A stretch of 6,873 nucleotides of DNA from an uncultured Ruminococcus sp. (GCA_902783815.1 CACZSM010000286.1:1-6873), one strand, 5' to 3'; numbered from the stretch's first letter, positions 1 through 6,664 are shown. A program made the numbers and translations. The notes: a model not told the origin generated them from the letters alone.

Positions 1-75
1 ACAATTTCGCGATAGTCGCTCGCTGCGCTCCGCTCTGACCAGCAAACGAAAATTGGTCGAGCGCGGTCTAACTTT
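1..75. repeat. GC-rich inverted-repeat sequence at window edge
   Basis: This non-coding stretch is much richer in G+C than the AT-rich DNA just after it. It contains an imperfect inverted repeat: CGCTCTGACCA at 31-41 faces TGGTCGAGCG at 54-63, pairing over 10 bp with one bulged T around a 12-nt spacer. The run at 14-35 is a string of GCTC/GCGCTC-like repeats. The first seven bases, ACAATTT, also occur at 6828-6834 inside the right-hand repeat region, so the window may start within another copy of a dispersed element. No open reading frame here looks real. It is probably part of an interspersed repeat, but its boundaries and family cannot be set from one window. Confidence 0.45.
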
Positions 76-111
76 CCTGACATGGGGGTGCATACTTTAG
101 ATAGGAAATAT

Positions 112-140
112 TATTAACTATTCATTATTCATTATTATCT
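112..140. repeat. short AT-rich tandem repeats (TTCATTA-like)
   Basis: The heptamer TTCATTA occurs twice in direct succession at 121-134, with a degenerate continuation on either side. The stretch is almost free of G and C. It lies directly next to the GC-rich repeat copy downstream of tadA and may be a variable tail of that repeat. Confidence 0.45.
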
Positions 141-149
141 ATTCTCTCT

Positions 150-210
150 TTCTGGCGCAGTGTCTGCGCTGTCATTGTTTCTCCTGCGCAGCTTCTTGAG
201 CTTAATTATA
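150..210. repeat. interspersed repeat, left copy (downstream of tadA)
   Basis: Three blocks match the region upstream of ilvB, in the same order and orientation. TGGCGCAGTGTCTGCG (153-168) matches 6730-6745 with one difference, ATTGTTTCT (174-182) matches 6768-6776 with one difference, and CTTAATTATA (201-210) equals 6818-6827. Spacing differs because the right copy carries extra sequence. The left copy is rich in short palindromes: GCGCAG-TGT-CTGCGC at 155-169, and a further GCGCAG at 186-191 that could pair instead with CTGCGC at 164-169. It occupies the place where an operon terminator after tadA would be expected, but no T-tract follows these hairpins in the direction of transcription. 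I see no clear intrinsic terminator for tadA. Confidence 0.55.
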
Positions 211-234
211 GCTATTGACATACATAAGGAGGTT

Positions 235-693
235 TTAGAGGTTTCTTTTTCTCAATTCTCTAAAGAATCGAGTCAAGATATCGGCACAATCCTTTTCAAG
301 GACGCCGCCGACATAGAGAGGTTTATGGTTAAAAGGCAATTCAAAGAGGTTCACGACAGAGCCAACAGACCCAGCTTTAAGGTCACGGCAGCCAAAGACA
401 ACTCTTTTAATCCGTGAATTAATAATAGCGCCGGCGCACATAGGGCAAGGCTCCATAGTAACGAACAATTCGCACTGCCACAATCTCCATCCCCCAAGTT
501 TTTTACAGGCGCTGTCTATAGCCTCTATTTCAGCGTGATAGAGAGCATTTTTACCGAATTCTCTTCTATTATGTCCTTTTCCGACGATTTCGCCATTTTT
601 TGTAACGACAGCGCCGATAGGCACTTCACCCTGTTCATAAGCTGTTTTAGCTTCCTCAAGAGCAGCGAGCATCATAATTTCATCAACATTCAT
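235..693 (-). CDS. tadA: tRNA-specific adenosine deaminase TadA
   Basis: This 152-residue cytidine/deoxycytidylate-deaminase-fold enzyme is predicted to convert A34 to inosine in the wobble position of tRNA-Arg(ACG), in the cytoplasm. The zinc site is complete: H53 and proton-shuttle E55 in HAEIEAI, and C83 and C86 in PCPMCAG. The upstream EVPIGAVV strand and the C-terminal pattern DLKAGSVGS, NH, GGVLEKDCADIL and FFRELR are typical of TadA and argue against guanine or cytosine deaminase. Length matches the family. The start is supported by AAAGGCGG a few bases upstream of ATG, which lies partly in the end of the preceding gene's intergenic spacer. The gene begins 12 nt after the CPBP stop, so it is probably co-transcribed and may be translationally coupled. 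It is the last gene of the run; only repeats follow. Confidence 0.95.
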   Translation of the reverse strand: MNVDEIMMLAALEEAKTAYEQGEVPIGAVVTKNGEIVGKGHNRREFGKNALYHAEIEAIDSACKKLGGWRLWQCELFVTMEPCPMCAGAIINSRIKRVVFGCRDLKAGSVGSVVNLFELPFNHKPLYVGGVLEKDCADILTRFFRELRKRNL

Positions 694-705
694 ATAATCC
701 GCCTT

Positions 706-1563
706 TCAGAAAAGCATTGCAGTCAAAGCTGACGCAGTAAACAGCCATAGCCCCGGACTTTTCAAAATTTCCCTGATATTATCAGAACTGAGCGAACCAA
801 AAACACTCTTTATTATTCTGTAGGAACGCAAGATACACACAAAAGCCACCGCTGCAGATAATACTCCAACGGCATAGAAAGCAATTTTCCCTGTACTGAC
901 TGACACAAAAGCCCCCACAGCAGAAACGCATAGAGCAGTAATATTATTAATCAGATGCACAGCCACAGCAGCTATTGTACTACCCGTAATGACCCTGACC
1001 ATTCCAAGGATAAGACCTGACAAAAAAGCGAAAGCGGCAGTTTTAGGGCTGCTGTGAAACATACCGAAAATAAAAGCGCTGACAAAAACGCTTTCAGTCG
1101 CACCAAATTTAATTGTCATACCCACGGCGCACCCACGGAATAGAAGTTCCTCACACACAGCCGGAGCGATACCCAGAGCCAATAAAGAAAGCAGAAATGC
1201 ACCAACGCTGTCGAAGGCAGCGGAGGAAGGATTTTCACTTTTTACAGGTAACATATTCATAATAAAGTTTACAGTCATACAGCCTGCTGCACCGGCTATA
1301 ACAGCCTTAAACCTGTCATATCCCGTACTACTGCCAGAAAATTTTACTTCTCTGAAATAGAACTTACAAGCCGCTGCCGGAGGTATCATTGTAATGAAGG
1401 TAAGAATAAGGGAAATAATAATTCCCCTGAACGGAACCTCCGGCAAAAGCCTTACAGACAATAAAGAAAAGACATATCTTGCGGCAAGAATAAAAATACC
1501 TGCCGCTGATAAAAGGTCAACAGTATATTTCAGTCCTGTTTTTTTATTTTCATGATACATCAT
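706..1563 (-). CDS. CPBP-family intramembrane metalloprotease-like protein
   Basis: This 285-residue polytopic membrane protein has the Abi/CPBP (CAAX protease and bacteriocin-processing) signature. Motif 1 is EELLFRG (E138, E139, R143), motif 2 is FGMFH (F166, H170), and motif 3 is HLINN (H203, N207). All predicted catalytic positions are intact. Hydrophobic segments lie near residues 16-38, 48-66, 86-105, 119-137, 156-172, 176-192, 195-213, 226-246 and 271-285, so eight or nine membrane spans are likely. The substrate is unknown; family members act in prenyl-protein processing, bacteriocin self-immunity or have no known role. Its ATG overlaps the ade stop codon (ATGA) and no good Shine-Dalgarno sequence precedes it, so translation probably depends on ribosomes finishing ade. 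A second ATG follows directly (Met-Met). Placement between two adenine/adenosine deaminases gives no obvious function. Confidence 0.88.
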   Translation of the reverse strand: MMYHENKKTGLKYTVDLLSAAGIFILAARYVFSLLSVRLLPEVPFRGIIISLILTFITMIPPAAACKFYFREVKFSGSSTGYDRFKAVIAGAAGCMTVNFIMNMLPVKSENPSSAAFDSVGAFLLSLLALGIAPAVCEELLFRGCAVGMTIKFGATESVFVSAFIFGMFHSSPKTAAFAFLSGLILGMVRVITGSTIAAVAVHLINNITALCVSAVGAFVSVSTGKIAFYAVGVLSAAVAFVCILRSYRIIKSVFGSLSSDNIREILKSPGLWLFTASALTAMLF

Positions 1564-3239
1564 ATAAAGCTGAATTTCACAGAATCAAACAATCCGCTGT
1601 CAGTTATTCTTATTTCCGGTATTACAGGCAAAGCCATAAACGAAAGAGTGATAAACGGGTCAATATCAGGATCAACTCCAAGTGAATAAGCCTTTTCGAT
1701 TACTGTTCTGATACTGGATATGAAGTCATCAGCGCTTTCAAGGCTCATAAGACCGCCCAATTTCAGCGGAAGTTCTCCTTCGACCTTTCCATCCTTTACT
1801 ATAATGTATCCGCCGCCTATTCTTTTCAGTTCTTCCGCCGCCATAAACATATCGCTGTCGTTATCGCCTACTATTATAATGTTATGACTGTCATGTGCAA
1901 CTGTAGTTGCAATTGCTCCATGAGTCAGACCATAGCCCTTTATATATGCTGCTGCATGGAGTCCGGTATCGTGATGTCTTTCAACAACAGCAATTTTGCG
2001 TACACTTCCGTCAGCAAGACCACTTTTCAATTGTTCTGCTGTCATTTCAATATTTTTCGTAATTATCTGTCTTTTAACGACACCAATAACGCTATAGCTG
2101 TCCTTTTCCGGGATATCGAAGGCATCCTCCGGCAGAGGGACAAAATGTACATTTTTTGTAAGGGCGCTGCCGTATGATATTTCCGGTGCAGGCATTTCAG
2201 AAACAGGACAGCCGTCCTTATAAACCTCCTCCACAGCAAAATCGTGAAGGTCATTTACAACGACCATATCCGCACGATAGCCGCTTGCAACTGCGCCGAT
2301 GTCCTTAAGACCATATATTCTTGCAGCATTTATAGTAGCGATCTGCACAGCCTTCACTGCATCCATACCAAGCTCCACAGATCGTTTTATGTTATAGCGT
2401 ATAGTGCCGTATTTTCTTATATCCGCAAGGTGCTTGTCATCCGAGCAGAAAGCGACATTTCCAGTATCCGTACCATTTGCTACGATTCCACTGATAATAT
2501 CGTCAAGGTTACGGCTTGCAGAACCTTCCCGTACAAGCACAGCTAATCCATTTCTCAGTTTTTCAAGAGCTTCATCATATGTTCTGCTTTCATGGTCTGT
2601 CATCACTCCTGCGCTGATATAACCACAAAGGGACTTTCCTCTGCCACAGGGAAAATGACCGTCAATGACCTTACCGCTGAACGCCTTTATTTTGTCAAGC
2701 ACAGGCTGGGCGCACGAAAGCACACCCGGAACATTCATCATTTCTGCAAGTCCCAGCACATTCGGATGATCGAGAAACTGTACAAGATCCTCCGCCTCCA
2801 TAACAGCTCCTGAATGTTCAAAAGGTGTTGCCGGTACGCAGGAAGGAACCATCACATAATAGTTGATACCAGATCTTTCCGCAGCAGCAAGGATCTCCTT
2901 CATAGCCTCTGCGCCGCCTACATTTACTATTTCATGAGGGTCAGTAATGATAGTAGTCGTACCCTGTTTCATTTCCTCCATGGCATAGACCTCCGGAGTC
3001 ACCATAGAGGATTCAACATGAACATGGGAATTCACGAATCCCGGAAGTACATATTTTCCTCCCACATCCACATTCTTTATTCCGTCATAATCGCCTACGC
3101 CGACAATATACCCCTCACTTACAGCAATATCTCCGCTGACGATCTCACCGGTAAAGACATTGACTATCCTGCAGTTTTTCAGTACAAGCTCAGGCAATTC
3201 CTGCATCTGAGCAACTTTAATCATCTTTTCAATATTCAT
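1560..3239 (-). CDS. ade: adenine deaminase (AdeC type)
   Basis: This 559-residue amidohydrolase-superfamily enzyme is predicted to deaminate adenine to hypoxanthine and ammonia for purine salvage, in the cytoplasm. Numbered from the chosen start, the metal and catalytic motifs are HVH (H72, H74), DPHE (100-103), GHFP (H195), DHES (H216) and CSDD (D267, D268). The C-terminal AdeC hallmark segments VAHDSHNIIIVG and FMALPVIPEIRITDSGLFD are present. Length matches the family. The start at 3239 is chosen because GGAGGG lies 7-8 nt upstream. The frame stays open for 14 more codons to a GTG at 3281, but that codon lies inside a terminator hairpin and lacks a ribosome site. The gene overlaps the CPBP gene by 4 nt and follows ilvC after a structured, terminator-bearing leader. 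Confidence 0.95.
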   Translation of the reverse strand: MNIEKMIKVAQMQELPELVLKNCRIVNVFTGEIVSGDIAVSEGYIVGVGDYDGIKNVDVGGKYVLPGFVNSHVHVESSMVTPEVYAMEEMKQGTTTIITDPHEIVNVGGAEAMKEILAAAERSGINYYVMVPSCVPATPFEHSGAVMEAEDLVQFLDHPNVLGLAEMMNVPGVLSCAQPVLDKIKAFSGKVIDGHFPCGRGKSLCGYISAGVMTDHESRTYDEALEKLRNGLAVLVREGSASRNLDDIISGIVANGTDTGNVAFCSDDKHLADIRKYGTIRYNIKRSVELGMDAVKAVQIATINAARIYGLKDIGAVASGYRADMVVVNDLHDFAVEEVYKDGCPVSEMPAPEISYGSALTKNVHFVPLPEDAFDIPEKDSYSVIGVVKRQIITKNIEMTAEQLKSGLADGSVRKIAVVERHHDTGLHAAAYIKGYGLTHGAIATTVAHDSHNIIIVGDNDSDMFMAAEELKRIGGGYIIVKDGKVEGELPLKLGGLMSLESADDFISSIRTVIEKAYSLGVDPDIDPFITLSFMALPVIPEIRITDSGLFDSVKFSFI

Positions 3240-3245
3240 AGATTG

Positions 3246-3251
3246 CCCTCC
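3246..3251 (-). promoter_or_regulatory. ribosome binding site of ade
   Basis: GGAGGG on the minus strand, 6-8 nt before ATG at 3239. It settles the ade start in favour of 559 residues. The adjacent minus-strand heptamer AGTGCGG (3250-3256) overlaps its first two bases and is complementary, with one G-U pair, to CCGCATT at 3342-3348 in the leader, so partial masking of this site is possible. Confidence 0.8.
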
Positions 3252-3264
3252 GCACTGCATATTG

Positions 3265-3301
3265 AAAAATTGCTGCCGCACCCTTACAGGGGTACAGCAG
3301 C
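3265..3301 (-). terminator. intrinsic terminator between ilvC and ade
   Basis: On the minus strand GCTGCTGTACCC (3290-3301) pairs with GGGTGCGGCAGC (3272-3283) across the 6-nt loop CTGTAA. This gives a 12-bp stem with two G-U wobbles and no mismatch, followed by AATTTTT; six A residues precede it. The same hairpin read on the plus strand has two C-A mismatches, so the sequence is tuned for minus-strand transcription. It can end the ilvBNC transcript 81 nt after the ilvC stop. Its U-tract lies only about 25 nt upstream of the ade start codon, leaving no room for a separate ade promoter after it. It may therefore also control read-through into ade. Confidence 0.88.
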
Positions 3302-3381
3302 TTTTTTCTCATGGGACACTCTGAAAACCGGAAAGCACTCAAATGCGGTCCCGGTAGTTTCCCTTATGTTCTCAGCAAATA
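3302..3381 (-). promoter_or_regulatory. structured leader candidate upstream of ade terminator
   Basis: This 80-nt spacer between the ilvC stop and the terminator has several possible helices in the minus-strand RNA. CUGAGAAC (3368-3375) pairs with GUUUUCAG (3321-3328) over 8 bp, with GGAAA (3358-3362) and UUUCC (3330-3334) stacked inside. Competing pairings are GGGAC (3348-3352) with GUCCC (3313-3317), and ACCGG with CCGGU (3351-3355 with 3327-3331). Mutually exclusive helices ahead of a terminator are the layout of an attenuator or riboswitch, but I cannot match the sequence to a known class. It could equally be an ordinary ilvC 3' untranslated region. Confidence 0.4.
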
Positions 3382-4392
3382 TCAGTCAGCATACTTATCG
3401 TCTGTTGCATTCCATGAATACATCTTTCTGATCTCTGCGCCGACCTTCTCAAGCTGATGCTCAGCCTTGAGCTTACGCATAGCATTGAAGTGTGCTCTGC
3501 CGTTCTTGTTTTCTGCGATCCACTTTGTTGCGAATGAACCATCCTGGATCTCAGAAAGGATCTTCTTCATTTCAGCCTTTGTAGCATCTGTAATGATCCT
3601 CTTACCTGTCTCGTAATCGCCGAACTCAGCTGTATCGGAGATAGAATATCTCATCTTTGAGAAGCCGCCTGAATAGATAAGGTCAACGATCAGCTTCATC
3701 TCATGGATGCACTCAAAGTAAGCATTCTCAGGAGCATAGCCAGCCTCAACAAGAGTTTCAAAGCCTGCCTGCATCAGAGCTGTAACACCGCCGCAGAGAA
3801 CAGCCTGCTCACCGAAGAGGTCTGTTTCTGTTTCGATCCTGAATGTTGTCTCCATCAGGGCAGCCCTTGCTGCGCCTATGCCTGCGCCGTATGCAAGAGC
3901 TATATCAAGGCACTTGCCTGATACATCCTGATATACAGCAACAAGAGAAGGTGTGCCCTTGCCCTCAACATACTCACTGCGTACTGTATGACCCGGAGCC
4001 TTCGGAGCGATCATGAATACATCAACATTCTTAGGCGGAATGATCTGCTGGAAGTGGATGTTAAAGCCGTGTGCAAAAGCGATTGCCTTACCTTCTGTAA
4101 GATTCGGCTCGATATCGTTCTTGAAGATAGCAGCCTGCTTCTCATCCGGAGTAAGGATCATGATAACATCAGCCTTCTGAGTTGCCTCAGCTGTTGTATA
4201 GACCTCAAAGCCCAGTTCCTTTACATGATCCCAGCGCTTGCTGCCCTTGTAAAGACCAATGATAACATTAACGCCGCTGTCACGCAGATTGAGAGCGTGA
4301 GCGTGTCCCTGGCTGCCGTAGCCGATGATTGCGACTGTTTTACCCTTCAATACATTGATATCGCAGTCTGCCTGATAATAAGTTTTTGGCAT
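3382..4392 (-). CDS. ilvC: ketol-acid reductoisomerase (class I)
   Basis: This 336-residue enzyme carries out the second step of valine/isoleucine synthesis: Mg-dependent alkyl migration and NAD(P)H-dependent reduction of acetolactate or acetohydroxybutyrate, in the cytoplasm. The Rossmann motif GYGSQGHAHALNLRDSG spans residues 24-40. Catalytic and metal positions are K131 (PKAPGHTVR), D191 and E195 (ETDLFGEQ), E227, E231 and S252. Length fits class I. The cofactor-phosphate loop reads GLYKGSKRW (46-54), where most family members have GLRxGSxSW, so Y48 and R53 are unusual. The start is placed at ATG 4392 because GGAGGG lies 7-8 nt before it. The five-codon extension to TTG at 4407 would translate the ribosome binding site itself. 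It follows ilvN after 112 nt and ends before a strong terminator. Confidence 0.97.
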   Translation of the reverse strand: MPKTYYQADCDINVLKGKTVAIIGYGSQGHAHALNLRDSGVNVIIGLYKGSKRWDHVKELGFEVYTTAEATQKADVIMILTPDEKQAAIFKNDIEPNLTEGKAIAFAHGFNIHFQQIIPPKNVDVFMIAPKAPGHTVRSEYVEGKGTPSLVAVYQDVSGKCLDIALAYGAGIGAARAALMETTFRIETETDLFGEQAVLCGGVTALMQAGFETLVEAGYAPENAYFECIHEMKLIVDLIYSGGFSKMRYSISDTAEFGDYETGKRIITDATKAEMKKILSEIQDGSFATKWIAENKNGRAHFNAMRKLKAEHQLEKVGAEIRKMYSWNATDDKYAD

Positions 4393-4504
4393 TTCAATAC
4401 CCTCCAATAAAAATATATAAATAAAAAATATATATAAAAGAGCTTGCTTTTCCGTCTTTCCGGCAGAAAGTATCGCTCAATTATAGCTTTGCATTGCTCT
4501 TCCA
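4393..4504 (-). promoter_or_regulatory. structured, AU-rich ilvN-ilvC intergenic region
   Basis: In the minus-strand RNA, AGAGC (4496-4500) plus UGC (4491-4493) pair with GCUCU (4439-4443) plus GCA (4445-4447), closing a domain with an inner CUUUC/GAAAG hairpin (4456-4470). The outer stem runs straight into UUUUAUAUAUAUUUUUU, which resembles a weak terminator. The remaining tract to the ilvC ribosome site (GGAGGG, 4400-4405) is almost pure A/U and may act as a translation enhancer. A TATAAT hexamer at 4480-4485 has no convincing -35 partner. The roles are inferred: it could be an attenuator, a processing site or an ilvC-specific expression element. Confidence 0.35.
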
Positions 4505-4996
4505 TCATTTTCTTGAAAGAGCAGATTCCTTCTCTATTGCCACTGTACCTGTACGCACTATTTCCCTGATGCCATAGGGCTTCAGCAGATCTGTAAGAGT
4601 TTCAAATCTTTCCAGAGTATCCGCAAACTGGAGCGTCATTGTATTCACTGACACATCCACTATCTTTGCACCCATAAGCTCTGCTATCTTCATTATATCA
4701 AGTCTTTGCTTAGCCGGACAGTTCACCTTTATCAGTGAAAGCTCCCTGCTTATGAAATCGCCCTCGGCATATGTACGAACCTTTATTACTGGTATGATCT
4801 TATTGAGCTGTTTTTCAAGCTGCTCAATTATATATTCGTCACCGTCTGCAACTATTGTCATACGGGAGATATTGCTGTCCTCTGTTATTCCCACAGCGAG
4901 GCTGTCGATATTGAAGCCTCTCCGTGAAAAAAGACTCGACACCTTTGAAAGTACGCCTGCGTGGTTCTCAACCAGAACTGAAAGTGTATATTTCAT
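4505..4996 (-). CDS. ilvN: acetolactate synthase small (regulatory) subunit
   Basis: This 163-residue partner of IlvB stabilises and activates the catalytic subunit and is expected to confer valine feedback inhibition. An N-terminal ACT domain (about residues 2-75, beginning YTLSVLVENHAGVLSKV) contains N11 and G14, positions tied to valine binding in the E. coli IlvH family. The C-terminal ACT-like domain (about 80-155) begins RELSLIKVNCPAKQR. Length matches IlvH/IlvN. The ATG at 4996 is chosen because this is where the family normally begins and AAGGGGG, overlapping the ilvB stop (5006-5012), lies about 10 nt upstream. The frame is open 16 codons further, into the ilvB end, but that part has no ACT homology. 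The gap from ilvB is 14 nt, which suggests translational coupling and balanced subunit output. I name it ilvN; ilvH is an equally common symbol. Confidence 0.95.
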   Translation of the reverse strand: MKYTLSVLVENHAGVLSKVSSLFSRRGFNIDSLAVGITEDSNISRMTIVADGDEYIIEQLEKQLNKIIPVIKVRTYAEGDFISRELSLIKVNCPAKQRLDIMKIAELMGAKIVDVSVNTMTLQFADTLERFETLTDLLKPYGIREIVRTGTVAIEKESALSRK

Positions 4997-5010
4997 ATCG
5001 GCGCACCCCC

Positions 5011-6630
5011 TTATCTTGAAGATGTCTTCGGATGCACATTGCATACGAGGACAAACGGCTTATCGCTTTTCAGCATATATTCTGTACACCTTTCGGCTTC
5101 CTCATTACTTGAAACGAATTTTGCCTCAATGCCGTAGGACTCCGCCAATTTGACGAAATCCGGAAAAGTATCAAGTTCCGTTACGGCGTATCTGCTGCCA
5201 TAGTGTACATCCTGAAGCTCATGTACCATACCCAGGACAGTATTTCTCATCACGATTATCTTTATATTCAGTTTTTCCTGAGCGATCGTAGCAAGTTCAT
5301 TCATAGACATCTGGAATGAACCATCGCCGCAGACAGCAACGACATCTCTTGCAGGTCTTGCCAGCTTTGCGCCGACAGCTGCCGGGACTGAATATCCCAT
5401 CGTACCCATACCGCCGGAAGTAAAGAATCTTCCGTCACGCAGTCTGTAGTTATTTGCGCACCATATCTGGTTCTGTCCCACATCCGCGCAAATTATAGCC
5501 TTCGGACGCAGCTTTGACGACAGCTTGCCAAGAAACGACTTTGGCTCGACATAGCCCTCAAAGATCTCCGGTTCCCTTGCATATTCTTTCCTCCAGCCAT
5601 TTATCTCATCATGCCATTCCTGCGGAGTAGTATATTCAATATCCTTAAGGAGCTGAGTGAGTACATTTTTCATATCTCCGACTATCGGGATAGAGGTTTT
5701 CATATTCTTACCTATTTCTGCCGGATCTATATCAATATGTATAACATTTGCGTGTTCGACCACCTGATCCGGAGAAGCCACAGCCCTGTCGCCTACTCTT
5801 GCGCCGCAGAGTATGACAAGATCAGCATTATGAACAGTTACATTTGCTTCTTTTTTTCCATGTGAGCCAAGCATACCGACATACAGCGGATCATCAGACG
5901 GCATTACTCCTATGCCCATCATTGTTGACACTACCGGGATACCAGTTTTTTGTGCGAACTCACGCAGCTTTGGTTTTGCGCCTGATGTAAGCACACCACC
6001 TCCGGCGCATATTACCGGACGGGAAGAATTCTGTATCATTTCCACTGCTCTTTTAATCTGCATCGGGTGTCCGTGGACGCTTGGTTTATAACCTATTATA
6101 TTCACCTTATCCGGATAAATGAATTCCTCTATCTCATTCTGCTGAACATCAACGGGAACATCAATAAGCACAGGACCCGGTCTGCCGGTAGCCGCAATAT
6201 GGAATGCCTCCTTAAAGATCCTGGGAAGATCCCTTGTATCCTTAACGAGGTAGCTGTGCTTTACGAATGATTCACAGGCGCCTGTTATATCGGCTTCCTG
6301 GAATACATCTCTGCCAAGCACATCACTTCTTACCTGTCCTGTAATGCAAACAAGCGGAATAGAGTCCATATAGGCAGTAGCAATTCCCGTTATCATATTA
6401 AGCTCACCCGGACCGGATGTAGCAACGCACACGCCGACCTTTGAAGCTGCTCTTGCATATCCGCTTGCGCTATGTGCTGCATTCTGTTCCTGACGAACGA
6501 GGACAGCTTTTATATCCGTCTTATACAAAAAATCAAAAAAGGGGCAGATAACTGCACCTGGATATCCAAAAACGATAGAAACGCCTTCCTCCTGAAGGCA
6601 TTTAACCATAATCTCAGCACCGCTGATCAT
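5011..6630 (-). CDS. ilvB: acetolactate synthase large (catalytic) subunit
   Basis: This 539-residue thiamine-diphosphate enzyme condenses pyruvate with pyruvate or 2-oxobutyrate, the first committed step to valine, leucine and isoleucine. The N-terminal TPP domain has FGYPGA (21-26), the catalytic E48 in RQEQNAAH, and TSGPG (71-75). The middle domain spans about 190-330. The C-terminal TPP domain has GDGSFQM (435-441) with N463 completing the metal/diphosphate motif, then LGMVHELQ (466-473). The C-terminus is shorter than in enterobacterial IlvB. Residues differing from the common consensus include R101 after GQV, V109 in DVFQE, and L472 where most enzymes have tryptophan. ATG at 6630 is preceded by GGGAGGA (6641-6647) at a somewhat long spacing. 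It is the first gene after the promoter and ends 14 nt before ilvN. Confidence 0.97.
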   Translation of the reverse strand: MISGAEIMVKCLQEEGVSIVFGYPGAVICPFFDFLYKTDIKAVLVRQEQNAAHSASGYARAASKVGVCVATSGPGELNMITGIATAYMDSIPLVCITGQVRSDVLGRDVFQEADITGACESFVKHSYLVKDTRDLPRIFKEAFHIAATGRPGPVLIDVPVDVQQNEIEEFIYPDKVNIIGYKPSVHGHPMQIKRAVEMIQNSSRPVICAGGGVLTSGAKPKLREFAQKTGIPVVSTMMGIGVMPSDDPLYVGMLGSHGKKEANVTVHNADLVILCGARVGDRAVASPDQVVEHANVIHIDIDPAEIGKNMKTSIPIVGDMKNVLTQLLKDIEYTTPQEWHDEINGWRKEYAREPEIFEGYVEPKSFLGKLSSKLRPKAIICADVGQNQIWCANNYRLRDGRFFTSGGMGTMGYSVPAAVGAKLARPARDVVAVCGDGSFQMSMNELATIAQEKLNIKIIVMRNTVLGMVHELQDVHYGSRYAVTELDTFPDFVKLAESYGIEAKFVSSNEEAERCTEYMLKSDKPFVLVCNVHPKTSSR

Positions 6631-6640
6631 ATCTCTTTAT

Positions 6641-6647
6641 TCCTCCC
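6641..6647 (-). promoter_or_regulatory. ribosome binding site of ilvB
   Basis: GGGAGGA on the minus strand, about 10 nt before the ATG at 6630. Spacing is slightly longer than for ade or ilvC, and no alternative in-frame start lies closer. It lies within the predicted leader of about 28 nt. Confidence 0.7.
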
Positions 6648-6664
6648 AAACTCAATTACACTCT

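Noticed and set aside
125..175. 16-codon minus-strand reading frame (MTAQTLRQKERIDNNE) preceded by AGGAGA
   Set aside because: It lies within the repeat copy, and the corresponding start codon in the right copy reads ATA, so coding is not conserved.
214..231. Plus-strand TTGACA and AAGGAGG upstream of a possible gene
   Set aside because: No -10 box at proper spacing and no start codon follows; the region is the 3' end of tadA on the other strand.
3240..3281. N-terminal extension of ade to a GTG at 3281
   Set aside because: The GTG lies inside the terminator hairpin, has no ribosome site, and the extra 14 residues fall outside the family; GGAGGG before 3239 fixes the start.
3302..3381. Known purine or ZTP riboswitch
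   Set aside because: ACTACCGGGACC and the purine-gene context prompted a check, but the purine-aptamer P2/P3 loops and the core elements of the ZTP motif (CUGGC and CUGGGCA) are missing.
2814..3431. 205-codon plus-strand open frame across the ade start and ilvC end
   Set aside because: It is antisense to two clear genes and the terminator, has no recognisable domain, and looks like a shadow of codon bias in the minus-strand genes.
4393..4407. TTG start of ilvC at 4407
   Set aside because: The extra codons are the Shine-Dalgarno sequence of the ATG at 4392 and add no conserved residues.
4480..4485. Internal promoter for ilvC (TATAAT)
   Set aside because: The best -35 at 17 bp spacing is ATGATG, matching only three of six positions; the hexamer alone is weak evidence in AT-rich DNA.
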